Positions 17,760 through 28,054 of a DNA stretch of 47,929 nucleotides are shown piece after piece. The position numbers and the translations under genes are program-made. Source of the stretch: Mycobacterium szulgai. Its GTDB lineage: Bacteria > Actinomycetota > Actinomycetes > Mycobacteriales > Mycobacteriaceae. The stretch covers positions 1-47,929 of the forward strand of contig NZ_LQPW01000062.1 in the NCBI RefSeq assembly GCF_002116635.1. Direction: 5' to 3'. Under the pieces are notes generated by a model. That model searched no databases. It worked only from the letters and a program-made list of their open reading frames with translations, and was not told where the DNA came from. Position 1 is the stretch's first letter. Every line of letters begins with the position of its first letter.

Positions 17760-18023
17760 ATGGGTACTGGGAGGAAACCGACGGAACGCGACACCCTGGC
17801 ACACATCCGTGATCTGGTTGCCCAGGAGAAAGCCCTGCGAGCTCAGCTGCAGCAGGGCGACATCACCGAGTCCGAGGAGCATGACGAACTGCGCCGCATC
17901 GAGACCCAACTCGATCAGTGCTGGGATCTGCTGCGGCAGCGGCGCGCGCTGCGCGAGACCGGGGGCGATCCGCGCGAAGCCACCATTCGCCCCGCCGGCG
18001 AAGTCGAGGGTTACCTGAGCTAG
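17760..18023 (+). CDS. Conserved small protein, Rv0898c-like (DUF2630-type)
   Basis: This 87-residue, highly charged, probably all-helical protein runs [16 protein letters not shown] through [13 protein letters not shown] to E-V-E-G-Y-L-S. It matches the length and flanking genes of Rv0898c and recalls a small actinobacterial family of unknown function; the DUF assignment is from memory. The region 20-70 looks like a helical hairpin or coiled coil. ATG 17760 was chosen over an in-frame upstream GTG because it matches the family start. It is divergent from arfA (104 bp) and 15 bp upstream of the FAD oxidoreductase, so probably co-transcribed with it. Confidence 0.85.
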   Translation: MGTGRKPTERDTLAHIRDLVAQEKALRAQLQQGDITESEEHDELRRIETQLDQCWDLLRQRRALRETGGDPREATIRPAGEVEGYLS

Positions 18024-18038
18024 CGCCAGGCTTCGCGG

Positions 18039-19586
18039 GTGGCTAGCGATTACCACGTCGTCATCGTTGGCGGCGGCCATAACGGCCTGGTCGCGGCCGG
18101 TTACCTGGCCCGGGCGGGTCTTCGGGTGCGGTTGCTCGAGCGGCTGCCACACATCGGCGGGGCTGCGATATCGGCGCAGGCGTTCGACGGCGTCGAGGTC
18201 CGGCTGTCGCGGTATTCCTACCTGGTCAGCCTGCTGCCCCCGCGCATCATCGACGAGCTGGGTGCCCAGGTGCGGCTGGCCCGGCGCCGGTTCTCCTCAT
18301 ACACCCCGGATCCGGCGACATCCGGTCGCTCCGGCCTGCTGATCGGCCCGCAGTCCACCTTCGCCGCGATCGGTGCCGCGGGCGACGAGCAGGGGTTCAA
18401 CGCGTTCTACCGACGCTGCCGGCTGCTGACCGAACGGCTGTGGCCGACGCTGCTGGAACCGCTGCGGACCCGCGAGCAGGCCCGACGCCACGTCCTCGAC
18501 GGTGCCCCCAAGGAGGCGGCGGCGGTGTGGCGGGCCGTGGTCGAGGAGCCGATCGGGCGGGCCATCACCGCCGCGGTGGGCAATGACCTGGTCCGCGGCG
18601 TGGTCGCCACCGATGCGCTGATCGGCACGTTCGCTCGTCTCGATGACGAATCGTTGCGGCAGAACATCTGTTTCCTGTACCACGTGCTCGGTGGGGGCAC
18701 CGGCGACTGGGACGTTCCCGTTGGCGGCATGGGCTCGGTGACCTCGGGTCTGGCCGCCGCTGCGGCCCGTTCTGGTGCCGAAATCACGACCGATGCCGAC
18801 GTTTTCGCCGTCTCCCCAGACGGCGCGGTGCATTACCGCGATGTGGGTGCCGAGCATGTGGTTCGGGGCGAGTTCGTGCTGGCCGGAGTCACCCCCGCGG
18901 TATTGGCCGGTTTGCTGGGCGAAGTGCCGCCCACACCGGCCCCCGGGTCGCAGGTCAAGGTCAATATGGTGCTGCGCCGGCTGCCCGGGTTGCGCGACGA
19001 GACCGTCACAGCTGAACAGGCGTTCGCCGGAACGTTCCATGTCAACGAGACCTGGACGCAACTGGACTGTGCCTACTCGCGTGCGGCGGGCGGCCGGTTA
19101 CCGGATCCGCTGCCGTGCGAGGCGTATTGCCATTCACTGGCCGACCCGAGCATCCTGTCGCCGGCGCTGCGCGATGCGGGCGCGCAGACGATGACGGTGT
19201 TCGGGTTGCACACCCCGCACTCGGAGTTCGCGGACACCTCGCCTGCTCAACTCAACGAGTCGGTATTGGCGTCGCTGAATTCCGTTCTGGCCGAGCCCAT
19301 TCAGGATGTGCTGATGACCGACGCGCATGGTCGGCCGTGTATCGAGACGACCACAACGCTGGACCTGCAGCGCACGCTGAACATGACCGCGGGCAACATC
19401 TTTCACGGCGAGCTGTCCTGGCCTTTCGCCGACGACGACGACCCGCTGGATACCCCGGCACGCCGGTGGGGGGTGGCCACCGCCCACGCGCGGATCCTGT
19501 TGTGCGGCTCGGGTGCCCGCCGCGGCGGGGCGGTGTCGGGCATCGGCGGCCACAACGCCGCCATGGCTGTGCTGGCCTCGCTATAG
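18039..19586 (+). CDS. FAD-dependent oxidoreductase, phytoene-desaturase-like (Rv0897c-like)
   Basis: This 515-residue protein opens with the dinucleotide-binding motif [18 protein letters not shown] and L-R-V-R-L-L-E-R, the CrtI/amine-oxidase type Rossmann fold. It ends with the typical C-terminal FAD segment [21 protein letters not shown]. Known relatives include carotenoid desaturases and human PYROXD2; the mycobacterial substrate is unknown. The start is GTG 18039, 15 bp after the upstream small gene. No carotenoid cluster surrounds it, so a carotenoid role is not supported by context. It is convergent with gltA2 (52 bp between stops). Confidence 0.9.
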   Translation: MASDYHVVIVGGGHNGLVAAGYLARAGLRVRLLERLPHIGGAAISAQAFDGVEVRLSRYSYLVSLLPPRIIDELGAQVRLARRRFSSYTPDPATSGRSGLLIGPQSTFAAIGAAGDEQGFNAFYRRCRLLTERLWPTLLEPLRTREQARRHVLDGAPKEAAAVWRAVVEEPIGRAITAAVGNDLVRGVVATDALIGTFARLDDESLRQNICFLYHVLGGGTGDWDVPVGGMGSVTSGLAAAAARSGAEITTDADVFAVSPDGAVHYRDVGAEHVVRGEFVLAGVTPAVLAGLLGEVPPTPAPGSQVKVNMVLRRLPGLRDETVTAEQAFAGTFHVNETWTQLDCAYSRAAGGRLPDPLPCEAYCHSLADPSILSPALRDAGAQTMTVFGLHTPHSEFADTSPAQLNESVLASLNSVLAEPIQDVLMTDAHGRPCIETTTTLDLQRTLNMTAGNIFHGELSWPFADDDDPLDTPARRWGVATAHARILLCGSGARRGGAVSGIGGHNAAMAVLASL

Positions 19587-19638
19587 CCCGTTAGCCCTCG
19601 CCGCGAGCCTGCGCACTTGCGCGCCTCGATCGGCGAAA

Positions 19639-20931
<1,293 letters not shown>

Positions 20932-21033
20932 GAGAACCCCTTTGCGCTTTGCTGACTGTGGCTGCCGCACTAAGTGCGTATGGATACGTATAGGTGAAGG
21001 TAGTCGCTGACACGCGCGGCCGCCTGCCCGGGG

Positions 21034-22320
21034 TCAGGTCTGCTGCTCTTGCGGGGTTCCGCAGCCGCCCGGTGTCCGGTAGCGGACGAACACCGGCGCG
21101 GCAAGCAGGGCTAACGCGATTCCGAACACGACGAGCGCCCCACCCCCGGCGGCGGAGGCCGTCGTCCCAATCACGGCTGCGGCGGCCCCGTGCAGCACAT
21201 CGGCCAACCGCGGTCCGCCGGCCACCACGACGGTGAACACGCCCTGTAGCCGCCCGACCAGGTCGTCGGAGGCGGCCTGCTGCAGGATCGTCTGCCGGAA
21301 CGCGGCCGACACCATGTCGGCCGCACCGCCGAAAGCCAGGAACGCCAACGCCGCCCACAACAGCGGGCCGGTCCGGCCGTCGGCCAGCCCGGTGACCAAA
21401 CCGAAGCCCACCATCGACAAGCCCCACGCCACGATGGCGACCACGACCGCCAGGCCCTGCCGTCCGACCTTGGGCAGCCAGCCGGAGAACACGCCGCCGG
21501 CCACGGCTCCGACCGACATCGCCGCGGACAACAACGCGATCGCCGAGCCGCCCTGGATGGGACCGCCGAAGCTTTGATGCGCGATCTGCGGGAACAACGC
21601 CCGCGGCATGCCCAGGATCATCGCGATCAGGTCGACCACGAACGACATCAGCACCACGGCGTTGCCGGCCAGGTACCTAAAGCCCTCCAGCACCGCGCCC
21701 GGACCCCAGCGCGCCGCGGCGCCCACCGGCATGGGCGCCAGCCGCAACGTCGCCCCGATCGGCGCCAGGCAAGTCAACGCGTCGATCAAATACAACGTGG
21801 ACAGGTCGACCCAGTTCAGCAGCAGGCCGGCCAGCAACGGGCCGACGATCGCCCCGAACTGGTTGACGGTCATACCCAGCGCATTGGCCGCCGGCAATTG
21901 ATCCGGGGGCACCATCCTCGGAATCGCCGCCGAGCGGGCCGGGAAGTTAACGGCGAAAAACACCTGCTGCAGCGCGAGCAGACACAGCACCACCCACACG
22001 TCGTTCAGCGCCAGCGCCGCCTGCAGCCACAGCAGCAGCGCCGCCACCGCCAGCCCGCACGACGAGATGATCAACAGCAGGCGCCGATCCATGGCGTCGG
22101 CCCACGCCCCGCCCAGCAGGCCGAACACCAGCAGCGGCAGCAGCGCGAACAAGCCGGCCAGGCCCACATACGCAGAGTTCTGGGTCAGCGCGTAGATCTG
22201 TACCGGCACGGCGAAGACGGTCAGATTGGCACCGATGACCGTCGGAATGCCGGCGATCCACAGCCTGCGAAAGTCGGGTATCCGCAACGGAGTGGTATCC
22301 GCGAACAGCCGCACCGTCAC
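21034..22320 (-). CDS. Major facilitator superfamily exporter (EntS/MFS_3-like)
   Basis: This 428-residue membrane protein has about 12 hydrophobic segments. It has the MFS loop motif [11 protein letters not shown] between helices 2 and 3 and the helix-4/5 pattern [13 protein letters not shown] typical of the EntS / MFS_3 efflux group. That group exports siderophores and drugs; the substrate here is unknown. The GTG start overlaps the pdxH stop as GTGA, so it is coupled to pdxH. This pair takes the place of Rv0890c-Rv0895 in the M. tuberculosis order. It ends 102 bp upstream of gltA2 on the same strand, so read-through into gltA2 is possible. Confidence 0.88.
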   Translation of the reverse strand: MTVRLFADTTPLRIPDFRRLWIAGIPTVIGANLTVFAVPVQIYALTQNSAYVGLAGLFALLPLLVFGLLGGAWADAMDRRLLLIISSCGLAVAALLLWLQAALALNDVWVVLCLLALQQVFFAVNFPARSAAIPRMVPPDQLPAANALGMTVNQFGAIVGPLLAGLLLNWVDLSTLYLIDALTCLAPIGATLRLAPMPVGAAARWGPGAVLEGFRYLAGNAVVLMSFVVDLIAMILGMPRALFPQIAHQSFGGPIQGGSAIALLSAAMSVGAVAGGVFSGWLPKVGRQGLAVVVAIVAWGLSMVGFGLVTGLADGRTGPLLWAALAFLAFGGAADMVSAAFRQTILQQAASDDLVGRLQGVFTVVVAGGPRLADVLHGAAAAVIGTTASAAGGGALVVFGIALALLAAPVFVRYRTPGGCGTPQEQQT

Positions 22321-22943
22321 GGTTGCAAGCGCTCAACCAAACCGCCAACGACGCGAATCCTGTTGTGTAGCCGGTCTTCTCGGCCCTGCCAGAATTCCAC
22401 CACCTCGGGTGACAGCAGGTAGCCGCCCCAGTTCGCCGGGGCCGGTATCTGCTCTGTGTCGGCGAAGCGTGCGGTCACCTGCGCCAGCTGTTCGAGCAGC
22501 GCCGCACGCGACGCGATCGGCTGCGACTGGCGCGACGCCCAGGCGCCCAGCTGCGAGCCGCGGGGACGCTTGGACCAGTAGTCCTCGGTCGCCTGGCGCT
22601 CGACCCGGCTCACCGGACCGCGGATGTGCACCTGTCGCCCCAGCTGGTACCAGGGAAAGGTCACCGATGCATACGGCGTAACCGCCAGTTCGGCCCCCTT
22701 GGCCGAGTCATAGTTGGTGAAAAAGGTGATTCCGGTCTCATCGAAGCCCTTGCACAACACCGATCGGCTGACCGGCCTGCCGTCTAAGACGGTAGCAAGC
22801 ACCATCGCGGTCGGCTCGGCAACGCCGGCGCGTGCGGCGTCGTCAAACCACTTGCGGAACAACGCAAGCCAGCCGTCGCTGAGCCAGTCCACATCGAGGT
22901 CGGAGGTGCCGTCTTTCTCGTGCTGGGCCTCTGGTCGTGCCAT
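22317..22943 (-). CDS. pdxH: Pyridoxamine 5'-phosphate oxidase
   Basis: This ~208-residue flavoenzyme oxidises pyridoxine/pyridoxamine 5'-phosphate to PLP using FMN and oxygen. The family blocks are clear: [23 protein letters not shown]-x-[17 protein letters not shown], and the C-terminal [17 protein letters not shown] then N-R-I-R-V to L-Q-P. The start is uncertain: ATG 22943 or an in-frame GTG at 22967, neither with a strong ribosome site. It is divergent from citA and coupled to the MFS gene. M. tuberculosis has a pdxH homolog (Rv2607) at another locus; linkage to citA/gltA, as I recall for M. smegmatis, may be ancestral. Confidence 0.93.
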   Translation of the reverse strand: MARPEAQHEKDGTSDLDVDWLSDGWLALFRKWFDDAARAGVAEPTAMVLATVLDGRPVSRSVLCKGFDETGITFFTNYDSAKGAELAVTPYASVTFPWYQLGRQVHIRGPVSRVERQATEDYWSKRPRGSQLGAWASRQSQPIASRAALLEQLAQVTARFADTEQIPAPANWGGYLLSPEVVEFWQGREDRLHNRIRVVGGLVERLQP

Positions 22944-23025
22944 CCGGACCACGTTACTGGGGGCCACCGGGAGTTGCTACCGGCCGGTAGCGTCGGGCCG
23001 GGGGTGGGGTGCGAGAATTTCGCCC

Positions 23026-24147
23026 ATGACTGTCGTCCCGGAAAATTTTGTCGCCGGCCTGGAAGGCGTCGTTGCCTTCACCACCGAAATCGCCGAACCC
23101 GACAAAGACGGCGGCGCGCTGCGCTACCGCGGCGTCGACATCGAGGATCTGGTGAGCCAGCGGGTCACCTTCGGCGACGTGTGGGCACTGCTGGTCGACG
23201 GAAGGTTCGGCCACGGACTGCCGCCCGCCGAGCCGTTCCCGCTGCCGATCCACACCGGTGACGTCCGGGTCGATGTCCAGGCCGGCCTGGCGATGCTGGC
23301 ACCCATCTGGGGCTACCAACCGCTGCTCGACACCGACGACGAAACGGCCCGCAACCAGCTCGCGCGGGCATCCGTGATGGCGTTGTCCTACGTCGCACAG
23401 TCCGCCCGCGGCATCTATCAGCCGGCGGTGCCTCAGCGCATTATCGACGAATGCCCCACTGTCACAGCACGTTTCATGACCCGCTGGCAGGGCGAACCGG
23501 ATCCTCGGCACGTCGAGGCCATCGACGCCTACTGGGTATCGGCCGCCGAACACGGCATGAACGCCTCGACGTTCACCGCCCGGGTCATCGCCTCCACCGG
23601 CGCCGACGTGGCGGCATCACTGTCCGGCGCGATCGGGGCGATGAGCGGGCCGCTGCACGGTGGCGCCCCGGCGCGGGTGCTGCCGATGCTCGAAGAGGTC
23701 GAGCAGACCGGCGATGCACGTGGCCTGGTAAAGGGCATCCTGGACCGCGGTGAGAAGTTGATGGGCTTCGGCCACCGGGTCTATCGCGCGGAGGACCCGC
23801 GGGCACGGGTGCTGCGGGCGACCGCGCAGCGGCTCAAAGCTCCGCGCTACGAGGTCGCGGTGGCCGTCGAGCAGGCCGCGCTGGCCGAGCTGCGGGAGCG
23901 CCGCCCGGACCGCGCCATCGAGACCAACGTCGAGTTCTGGGCCGCGGTGATTCTGGACTTCGCCCGAGTGCCGGCCCGGATGATGCCGGCGATGTTCACC
24001 TGCGGCCGCACCGCGGGCTGGTGCGCCCACATTCTCGAGCAGAAGCGGCTCGGCAAGCTGGTCCGCCCGTCGGCCATCTACGTCGGGCCTGGCCCGCGCA
24101 GCCCCGAATCCGTCGAGGGCTGGGACCGAGTCCGCACCACCGCTTAG
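23026..24147 (+). CDS. citA: Citrate synthase II, CitA
   Basis: This 373-residue protein belongs to the citrate synthase family, with S-G-P-L-H-G-G-A-P and G-F-G-H-R-V-Y-R-A-E-D-P-R-A active-site segments and the C-terminal W-A-A-V-I-L-D block. It is shorter than GltA2 and matches M. tuberculosis CitA (Rv0889c) in length and start (T-V-V-P-E-N-F-V). The start is ATG 23026. It lies divergent from pdxH. Its TAG overlaps the TAA of the convergent sphingomyelinase gene by two bases, so the two genes meet with no spacer. Whether it acts as citrate or methylcitrate synthase in vivo is not visible from sequence. Confidence 0.95.
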   Translation: MTVVPENFVAGLEGVVAFTTEIAEPDKDGGALRYRGVDIEDLVSQRVTFGDVWALLVDGRFGHGLPPAEPFPLPIHTGDVRVDVQAGLAMLAPIWGYQPLLDTDDETARNQLARASVMALSYVAQSARGIYQPAVPQRIIDECPTVTARFMTRWQGEPDPRHVEAIDAYWVSAAEHGMNASTFTARVIASTGADVAASLSGAIGAMSGPLHGGAPARVLPMLEEVEQTGDARGLVKGILDRGEKLMGFGHRVYRAEDPRARVLRATAQRLKAPRYEVAVAVEQAALAELRERRPDRAIETNVEFWAAVILDFARVPARMMPAMFTCGRTAGWCAHILEQKRLGKLVRPSAIYVGPGPRSPESVEGWDRVRTTA

Positions 24148-25574
24148 TGCTCCCTGTTGTCGACGGTGTACTGGAAGGTGACCATCGGCGGGCTGTGATC
24201 TGACAGCGGTTCACCCTTGGAATTGAGGAACTTCGGCGCCTCGTTGCTGTAGCCGGTGGCGGTCAGCGTCACACCCTGCCCGCTTCGATAAAAGATTTTG
24301 TCCAGCAGCTCGCATTCGTTGCCGATATGGCATGCGGGGGCATAGGGCGGCGCGGTCGGGCCGTGCTGCACCTCTACCCAGGCGTCGGTGAGTGAGTTGT
24401 TCGAGGCGAATTGCAACAGGGCGTTCTGGTTGTCGGAGTACAGCGAGTTGAAGTCGCCCGTGAGAATGACCGCACGCCCCGCAGAGTTCTGCTGGAGATA
24501 GGTAGTGAGCTGGGCCAGGTTGGCGTTGGTCAAGACGCCACCCCCAGTGTTGGCGTGCAGGTTGTAGAGGTCGATCGTCAAGCCGCCGGGAAGCTGTAAC
24601 TGGCTGTAGGTAAAGCCCTTCAGGGTAAGGCAGTTGTCGCGGTTGCATTGCCACCAAGTCTGCCGGTCCAGCCGCTTCACCTTGAACTGCGCCAGCGTGT
24701 TGAGCCCGTCGGAGAACGGGACACCGATCGGCCACAGCAAGGAAGGCGGCTCCGGCGGTGTCTGACTGGGCATTCGGGACTTCTTGACCAGGAAATCGTG
24801 GTAGGCGAAGTCCTCCTGGACATTGGCCGCGTAGTAGTTACTGAGCCGTTGGCCAATCTCTTTGGTGTACAAGAACCGCGGCAGAATTGCGCTGGACAGC
24901 GGAAAGGGCAGGCCCGCAATGTTGTACGTCAACATGCTGAAATCCCCGGTAATCGTCGTGGTCGGGGTGGGGCCGACAAAGGCAGTCACCGTAGCCACGT
25001 CGTCATGCCCGTGGAAGGGACCCAGGTATCCCGCCAGGCCGTGCACGTGCAGGCTGGTGTCATCGCTGACGGCGACGGTAAAGGTATCGCTGCCAACGAA
25101 AGCAGGGTCGGCGGTGTAGGTGAAGCTGGCGGCTGTTTGGTCGACGGCCACGACGCCGTGTTGGGGCCCACCCGGTGTACCGCGCGGGTTCACCTTGAAG
25201 GTCATCCGATTCCCGTCCGGGTCGTAGGCGGTGAACGGGATCGGGCCGACGGTGCCGCCCGTGGGAACACTGACTTGTTGCGGCGTCGCGACCGGAGTGC
25301 GGTTGAAGATGACGGGCGTAGCACCGTTGCGCACCGCGGCCAGAAAGTCCATCAGGGCATTGAGCAGATCGTTAGGGATGTCGCCGGGATTGAGCTGCGC
25401 CGCGGCGGCACCAGCGCCCGATCCGCTCGGCGGTGACGACAGGCCTGCCCGGGGTTCGCCGGACGCAGCGCCAGAATCCGAGGGCTCGGCATAGCCAATC
25501 GCTTCGGCCAACGACATCGCCGCTCCCAGCCCCAGCACAACCGCCAACACCCCGATACGGTTGGCAAAATCCAT
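24144..25574 (-). CDS. spmT: Secreted/outer-membrane sphingomyelinase-nuclease, SpmT-like (Rv0888)
   Basis: This is a 476-residue exported protein. The N-terminus (I-G-V-L-A-V-V-L-G-L-G-A-A-M-S-L-A) is a signal peptide or anchor, followed by a Ser/Ala/Pro/Gly-rich linker (about 25-60). An immunoglobulin-like/cadherin-like segment comes next (about 95-190, with D-P-A-F-V-G-S-D-T-F-T-V), then an exonuclease-endonuclease-phosphatase fold (about 210-476). In that fold T-Y-N-I-A-G, L-H-A-N-T-G, T-G-D-F-N-S-L-Y-S and the terminal L-S-D-H-S-P carry the metal and catalytic residues, with the Asp-His pair intact. In M. tuberculosis Rv0888 is reported as a sphingomyelinase with nuclease activity. The start at 25574 has gggag 5 nt upstream. 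A second non-repetitive Cys pair (W-Q-C-N-R-D-N-C) may form a disulfide. Confidence 0.9.
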   Translation of the reverse strand: MDFANRIGVLAVVLGLGAAMSLAEAIGYAEPSDSGAASGEPRAGLSSPPSGSGAGAAAAQLNPGDIPNDLLNALMDFLAAVRNGATPVIFNRTPVATPQQVSVPTGGTVGPIPFTAYDPDGNRMTFKVNPRGTPGGPQHGVVAVDQTAASFTYTADPAFVGSDTFTVAVSDDTSLHVHGLAGYLGPFHGHDDVATVTAFVGPTPTTTITGDFSMLTYNIAGLPFPLSSAILPRFLYTKEIGQRLSNYYAANVQEDFAYHDFLVKKSRMPSQTPPEPPSLLWPIGVPFSDGLNTLAQFKVKRLDRQTWWQCNRDNCLTLKGFTYSQLQLPGGLTIDLYNLHANTGGGVLTNANLAQLTTYLQQNSAGRAVILTGDFNSLYSDNQNALLQFASNNSLTDAWVEVQHGPTAPPYAPACHIGNECELLDKIFYRSGQGVTLTATGYSNEAPKFLNSKGEPLSDHSPPMVTFQYTVDNREH

Positions 25575-25643
25575 CGGTTCTCCCTATGCGTCCACCTGGT
25601 TCATGACGCGAACTACAACCGAGCCGTCCCTAACGTGAAGCGA

Positions 25644-25672
25644 AGTCTGAGCACCCTTAGAGCGATTGTCAA
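25644..25672 (-). promoter_or_regulatory. Candidate sigma-A type promoter for spmT
   Basis: On the minus strand TTGACA (25667-25672) is followed after exactly 17 bp by CAGACT (25644-25649), which keeps the key A and final T of the mycobacterial -10 element. The predicted start lies about 60 bp upstream of the spmT ATG. This is based on pattern and spacing only. Confidence 0.4.
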
Positions 25673-25849
25673 TAAGGGTCTTCGGAGTCGTCGGACCCCT
25701 GGTGTCGGTGCCGAGCGCAATCGCGCCGCTAAGTCGCGCACACGTAGCCACGCCACGGCGGTGGCGAGCGCAGTACGCCCAAAAGCGCTGTTGTAGAGCG
25801 TGTTCGAGTCCCGCCGGGATTGCGTCTGCCGGCCGCCGACCATGTTATC

Positions 25850-25863
25850 CCGCAACGTTGCGG
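25850..25863. promoter_or_regulatory. Perfect 14-bp palindrome, candidate operator
   Basis: The sequence ccgcaacgttgcgg is fully self-complementary with no spacer. It lies in the long divergent region about 180 bp upstream of the spmT promoter candidate and 247 bp before the glyoxalase start. A symmetrical protein-binding site is the simplest reading; no regulator gene is adjacent. Confidence 0.35.
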
Positions 25864-26110
25864 CCCGTGGTGCCGCCTCATGGGCAGCCGGCATGATTCG
25901 ATCCCCGCCTCGAAAGAACGGCGTCCGTACCGTGACACAACCGTGCGCGTGTCGATGCGCAACCGTACCGATTCCGAGACGTCCATCCTGACTCGGCGGA
26001 AACTTGTCGGTGCCCCGCGATTGAATGGGCCCCGCGGCGATGAGTTTGCATCGCGGCCGGAGTCAATATCCGAGAAGCCCAGCTGGGACACCGATAGCAA
26101 GGAGACCGTC

Positions 26111-26569
26111 ATGCCGATCAACGTCGAACCCGCAGTCATCCCCCACCTCGTCGTCGACGACGCAGCAGCGGCGATCGACTTCTACGTCAAGGCGTTCGGC
26201 GCTGAGGAGCTGGGCCGGGTGCCAGGTCCCGACGGCCGTCTGATCCACGCCGCGGTACGCATCAACGGCTCCACCGTGATGCTCAACGACGACTTCCCCG
26301 AGATGTGCGGCGGCAAGTCGATGACCCCGAAGTCGCTGGGCGGCACCCCGGTCACGATCCACCTGACCGTCACCGACGTCGACGCCAAGTTCCAGCGGGC
26401 GTTAGATGCCGGCGCCACCGTGGTGACACCGTTGGCGGACCAGTTCTGGGGCGACCGGTACGGCGCAGTCGCCGACCCGTTCGGGCACAACTGGTCGCTG
26501 GGACAGCCGGTGCGCGAGCTCAGCATGGAGGAAATCCAGGCGGCTATGTCCGCGCAGGCGAGCAGCTAG
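26111..26569 (+). CDS. VOC / PhnB-like glyoxalase-fold protein (Rv0887c-like)
   Basis: This 152-residue protein of the vicinal-oxygen-chelate superfamily has the PhnB-type pattern: P-H-L-V-V-D-D-A-A-A-A-I-D-F-Y-V-K-A-F-G-A-E-E at the start, M-L-N-D-D-F-P-E in the middle, and D-R-Y-G-A-V-A-D-P-F-G-H-N-W-S-L near the end. It lacks the full glyoxalase I metal ligand set, so the reaction is unknown; relatives include bleomycin-resistance-like and 3-demethylubiquinone-methyltransferase-like proteins. ATG 26111 was selected because of the aaggag site 6 nt upstream. A very strong hairpin terminator lies 6 bp beyond the stop codon, making this a monocistronic unit. Confidence 0.9.
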   Translation: MPINVEPAVIPHLVVDDAAAAIDFYVKAFGAEELGRVPGPDGRLIHAAVRINGSTVMLNDDFPEMCGGKSMTPKSLGGTPVTIHLTVTDVDAKFQRALDAGATVVTPLADQFWGDRYGAVADPFGHNWSLGQPVRELSMEEIQAAMSAQASS

Positions 26570-26575
26570 CCGGGC

Positions 26576-26606
26576 CCGCAGGCGCCGCGTGACGCGGCGC
26601 CTGCGG
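26576..26606 (+). terminator. Strong hairpin downstream of glyoxalase gene
   Basis: A perfect 14-bp stem with a 3-nt loop: arms at 26576-26589 and 26593-26606 around gcaggcgccgcg and its complement, loop tga. It begins 6 bp after the stop codon. No U-tract follows, which is normal for mycobacterial intrinsic terminators. It would also block read-through into the PPE gene. Confidence 0.8.
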
Positions 26607-26824
26607 CGTCCCGACCGCCACCACTTGGGCGACGGTTCAATAGCTTTTGTCTACTGAGTGGTAGCAGATCGTTATTGGACAACCGACCTTGCACTCGTTT
26701 ATCACTTTGGCTAGGTAATGCCGCTGCCTGGTAAAAGCTTCGGCGGCCTGCGATTACCCAGTCAGACGATTTTCGAAGCTTGGTGGTGCAGATTGCGTGA
26801 AATGGGCTGGAAGAAGTTTTCGGC

Positions 26825-28042
26825 ATGACCGCACCCATTTGGATGGCCGCCCCGCCGGAGGTGCATTCGGGATTGTTAAGCGCCGGCCCAGGACCCGCTT
26901 CGTTGCTGGCGGCTGCCGGGGCATGGTCGTCGCTGAGTGCCGATTATGCAGCAGTGGCCGACGAACTCACTGCGGTGTTGGGTGAGATGCAGGCGGGGGC
27001 ATGGCAGGGCCCCAGCGCGCAGTGCTGTCTGGGTGGCTACGCGCCGTATGTGGCGTGGCTGACGCAGGCCAGCGCCGATAGTGCAACGGTCGCGGCGGCG
27101 CATGAGACTGCGGCGACGGCCTACGCGGCGGCTTTGACGGCAATGCCGACGCTGGGCGAGCTGGCCGCCAACCACACCACTCATTCAGTGCTGTTGGCGA
27201 CGAATTTCTTTGGCATTAATACGATTCCGATCTCGCTCAACGAGAGCGACTATGTGCGGATGTGGATTCAGGCGGCCACCACAATGTGCGTCTACGAGGC
27301 TGTCTGCGCCACCGCATCAGCCGGCACCCCACATACGACCCCGGCACCGATCATCGTCAAACCCGGTGTCGGTCAGGCCGGCGGCATCGCCGCCGCGGCG
27401 ATCCATGCCATCGGCTACCAGCCGTTTCCGCTAATGCAGATCTTATGGGACTTGATCAAAGTCGCCGCCACCGAGATTCTCGCCATACCAGCTTTTTATT
27501 TGTATTTGATGGCTGTAATTCTATTATCACCATTGATGCTCATCGGCGCATTATTGGCGTATTTGACCGGTGAATCAGATCTGGCCGCAGAAGTTTTACA
27601 ATATTTGGCGCTGGCGTGGTTGACAATCGGTGTGGAAGCTGCGGCCATTATGCTTCTTCCTTTCGTTATGGGCTACGAGATCGGAAATCTCGTCATTCAA
27701 TGGATCATGGATCTGAATGTTGCGTTTATTTCGACTCTGGCCGGTTCGCTAGCTCCAGGTCTCGCATTGTCCGCGGTTTCAGGCTTGTCGCACGCCGGCG
27801 CTGCGGCCGGTGTGGCCACTGCGCCCGCTACGGCTGTGGCCGTCAACGCGGTGACGGTGGCTGGTCCCAGTGCCAGCGCGTGGGGTTTTACCGGCGCCGC
27901 AGCAAAGGGGCCCGCCGCGCAGGCTGCCGGATTGCTGACGGTGGATGCCGAACTGGGCGGCGGCCCTCGAGTGCCGATGCTGCCGGCCACCTGGGATTCG
28001 AATCTCGTCGGCGTGGCCGGTGATGCGAGGCTTGGCGGCTAG
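26825..28042 (+). CDS. PPE family protein, PPW subfamily
   Basis: This 405-residue protein has an N-terminal PPE domain (about 1-180) with Pro-Pro-Glu at 10-12, the W-Q-G tip motif at 60-62 and N-F-F-G-I-N-T further on. The C-terminal end carries G-F-T-G-A and P-M-L-P-A-T-W, matching the GFxG and PxxPxxW marks of the PPE-PPW subfamily. Between them (about 215-310) lie three or four strongly hydrophobic segments ([16 protein letters not shown] and others), unusual for a secreted PPE protein. DNA coding for this part is clearly lower in GC than all neighbours. Two Cys residues (W-Q-G-P-S-A-Q-C-C) follow the tip. No PE partner gene is adjacent. It sits between Rv0887c and fprB orthologs, where M. 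tuberculosis has no PPE gene, so it was probably inserted here or lost there. Confidence 0.9.
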   Translation: MTAPIWMAAPPEVHSGLLSAGPGPASLLAAAGAWSSLSADYAAVADELTAVLGEMQAGAWQGPSAQCCLGGYAPYVAWLTQASADSATVAAAHETAATAYAAALTAMPTLGELAANHTTHSVLLATNFFGINTIPISLNESDYVRMWIQAATTMCVYEAVCATASAGTPHTTPAPIIVKPGVGQAGGIAAAAIHAIGYQPFPLMQILWDLIKVAATEILAIPAFYLYLMAVILLSPLMLIGALLAYLTGESDLAAEVLQYLALAWLTIGVEAAAIMLLPFVMGYEIGNLVIQWIMDLNVAFISTLAGSLAPGLALSAVSGLSHAGAAAGVATAPATAVAVNAVTVAGPSASAWGFTGAAAKGPAAQAAGLLTVDAELGGGPRVPMLPATWDSNLVGVAGDARLGG

Positions 28043-28054
28043 CGGCGGCCTTAG

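Larger units (their letters stand above)
25575..26110. other. 536-bp divergent intergenic region between spmT and glyoxalase gene
   Basis: No gene is supported here. A plus-strand frame is open from 25820 into the glyoxalase gene but would add 97 unlike residues and has no good start. The region holds a promoter-like pair for spmT (separate entry), a perfect 14-bp palindrome at 25850-25863 (separate entry) and a short tRNA T-arm look-alike at 25802-25812 that does not extend to a full tRNA. The sequence is somewhat less GC-rich than its neighbours. Confidence 0.6.

Noticed and set aside
25802..25812. gttcgagtccc resembles a tRNA T-arm, with gtagagc just upstream
   Set aside because: One stem pair is mismatched, no matching acceptor or anticodon arm is found, and no CCA follows. 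It may be chance or at most a remnant.
25820..26110. 97-residue upstream extension of the glyoxalase gene
   Set aside because: The strong aaggag site and the family start both point to ATG 26111; the extension is Arg/Ser-rich and unlike any domain.
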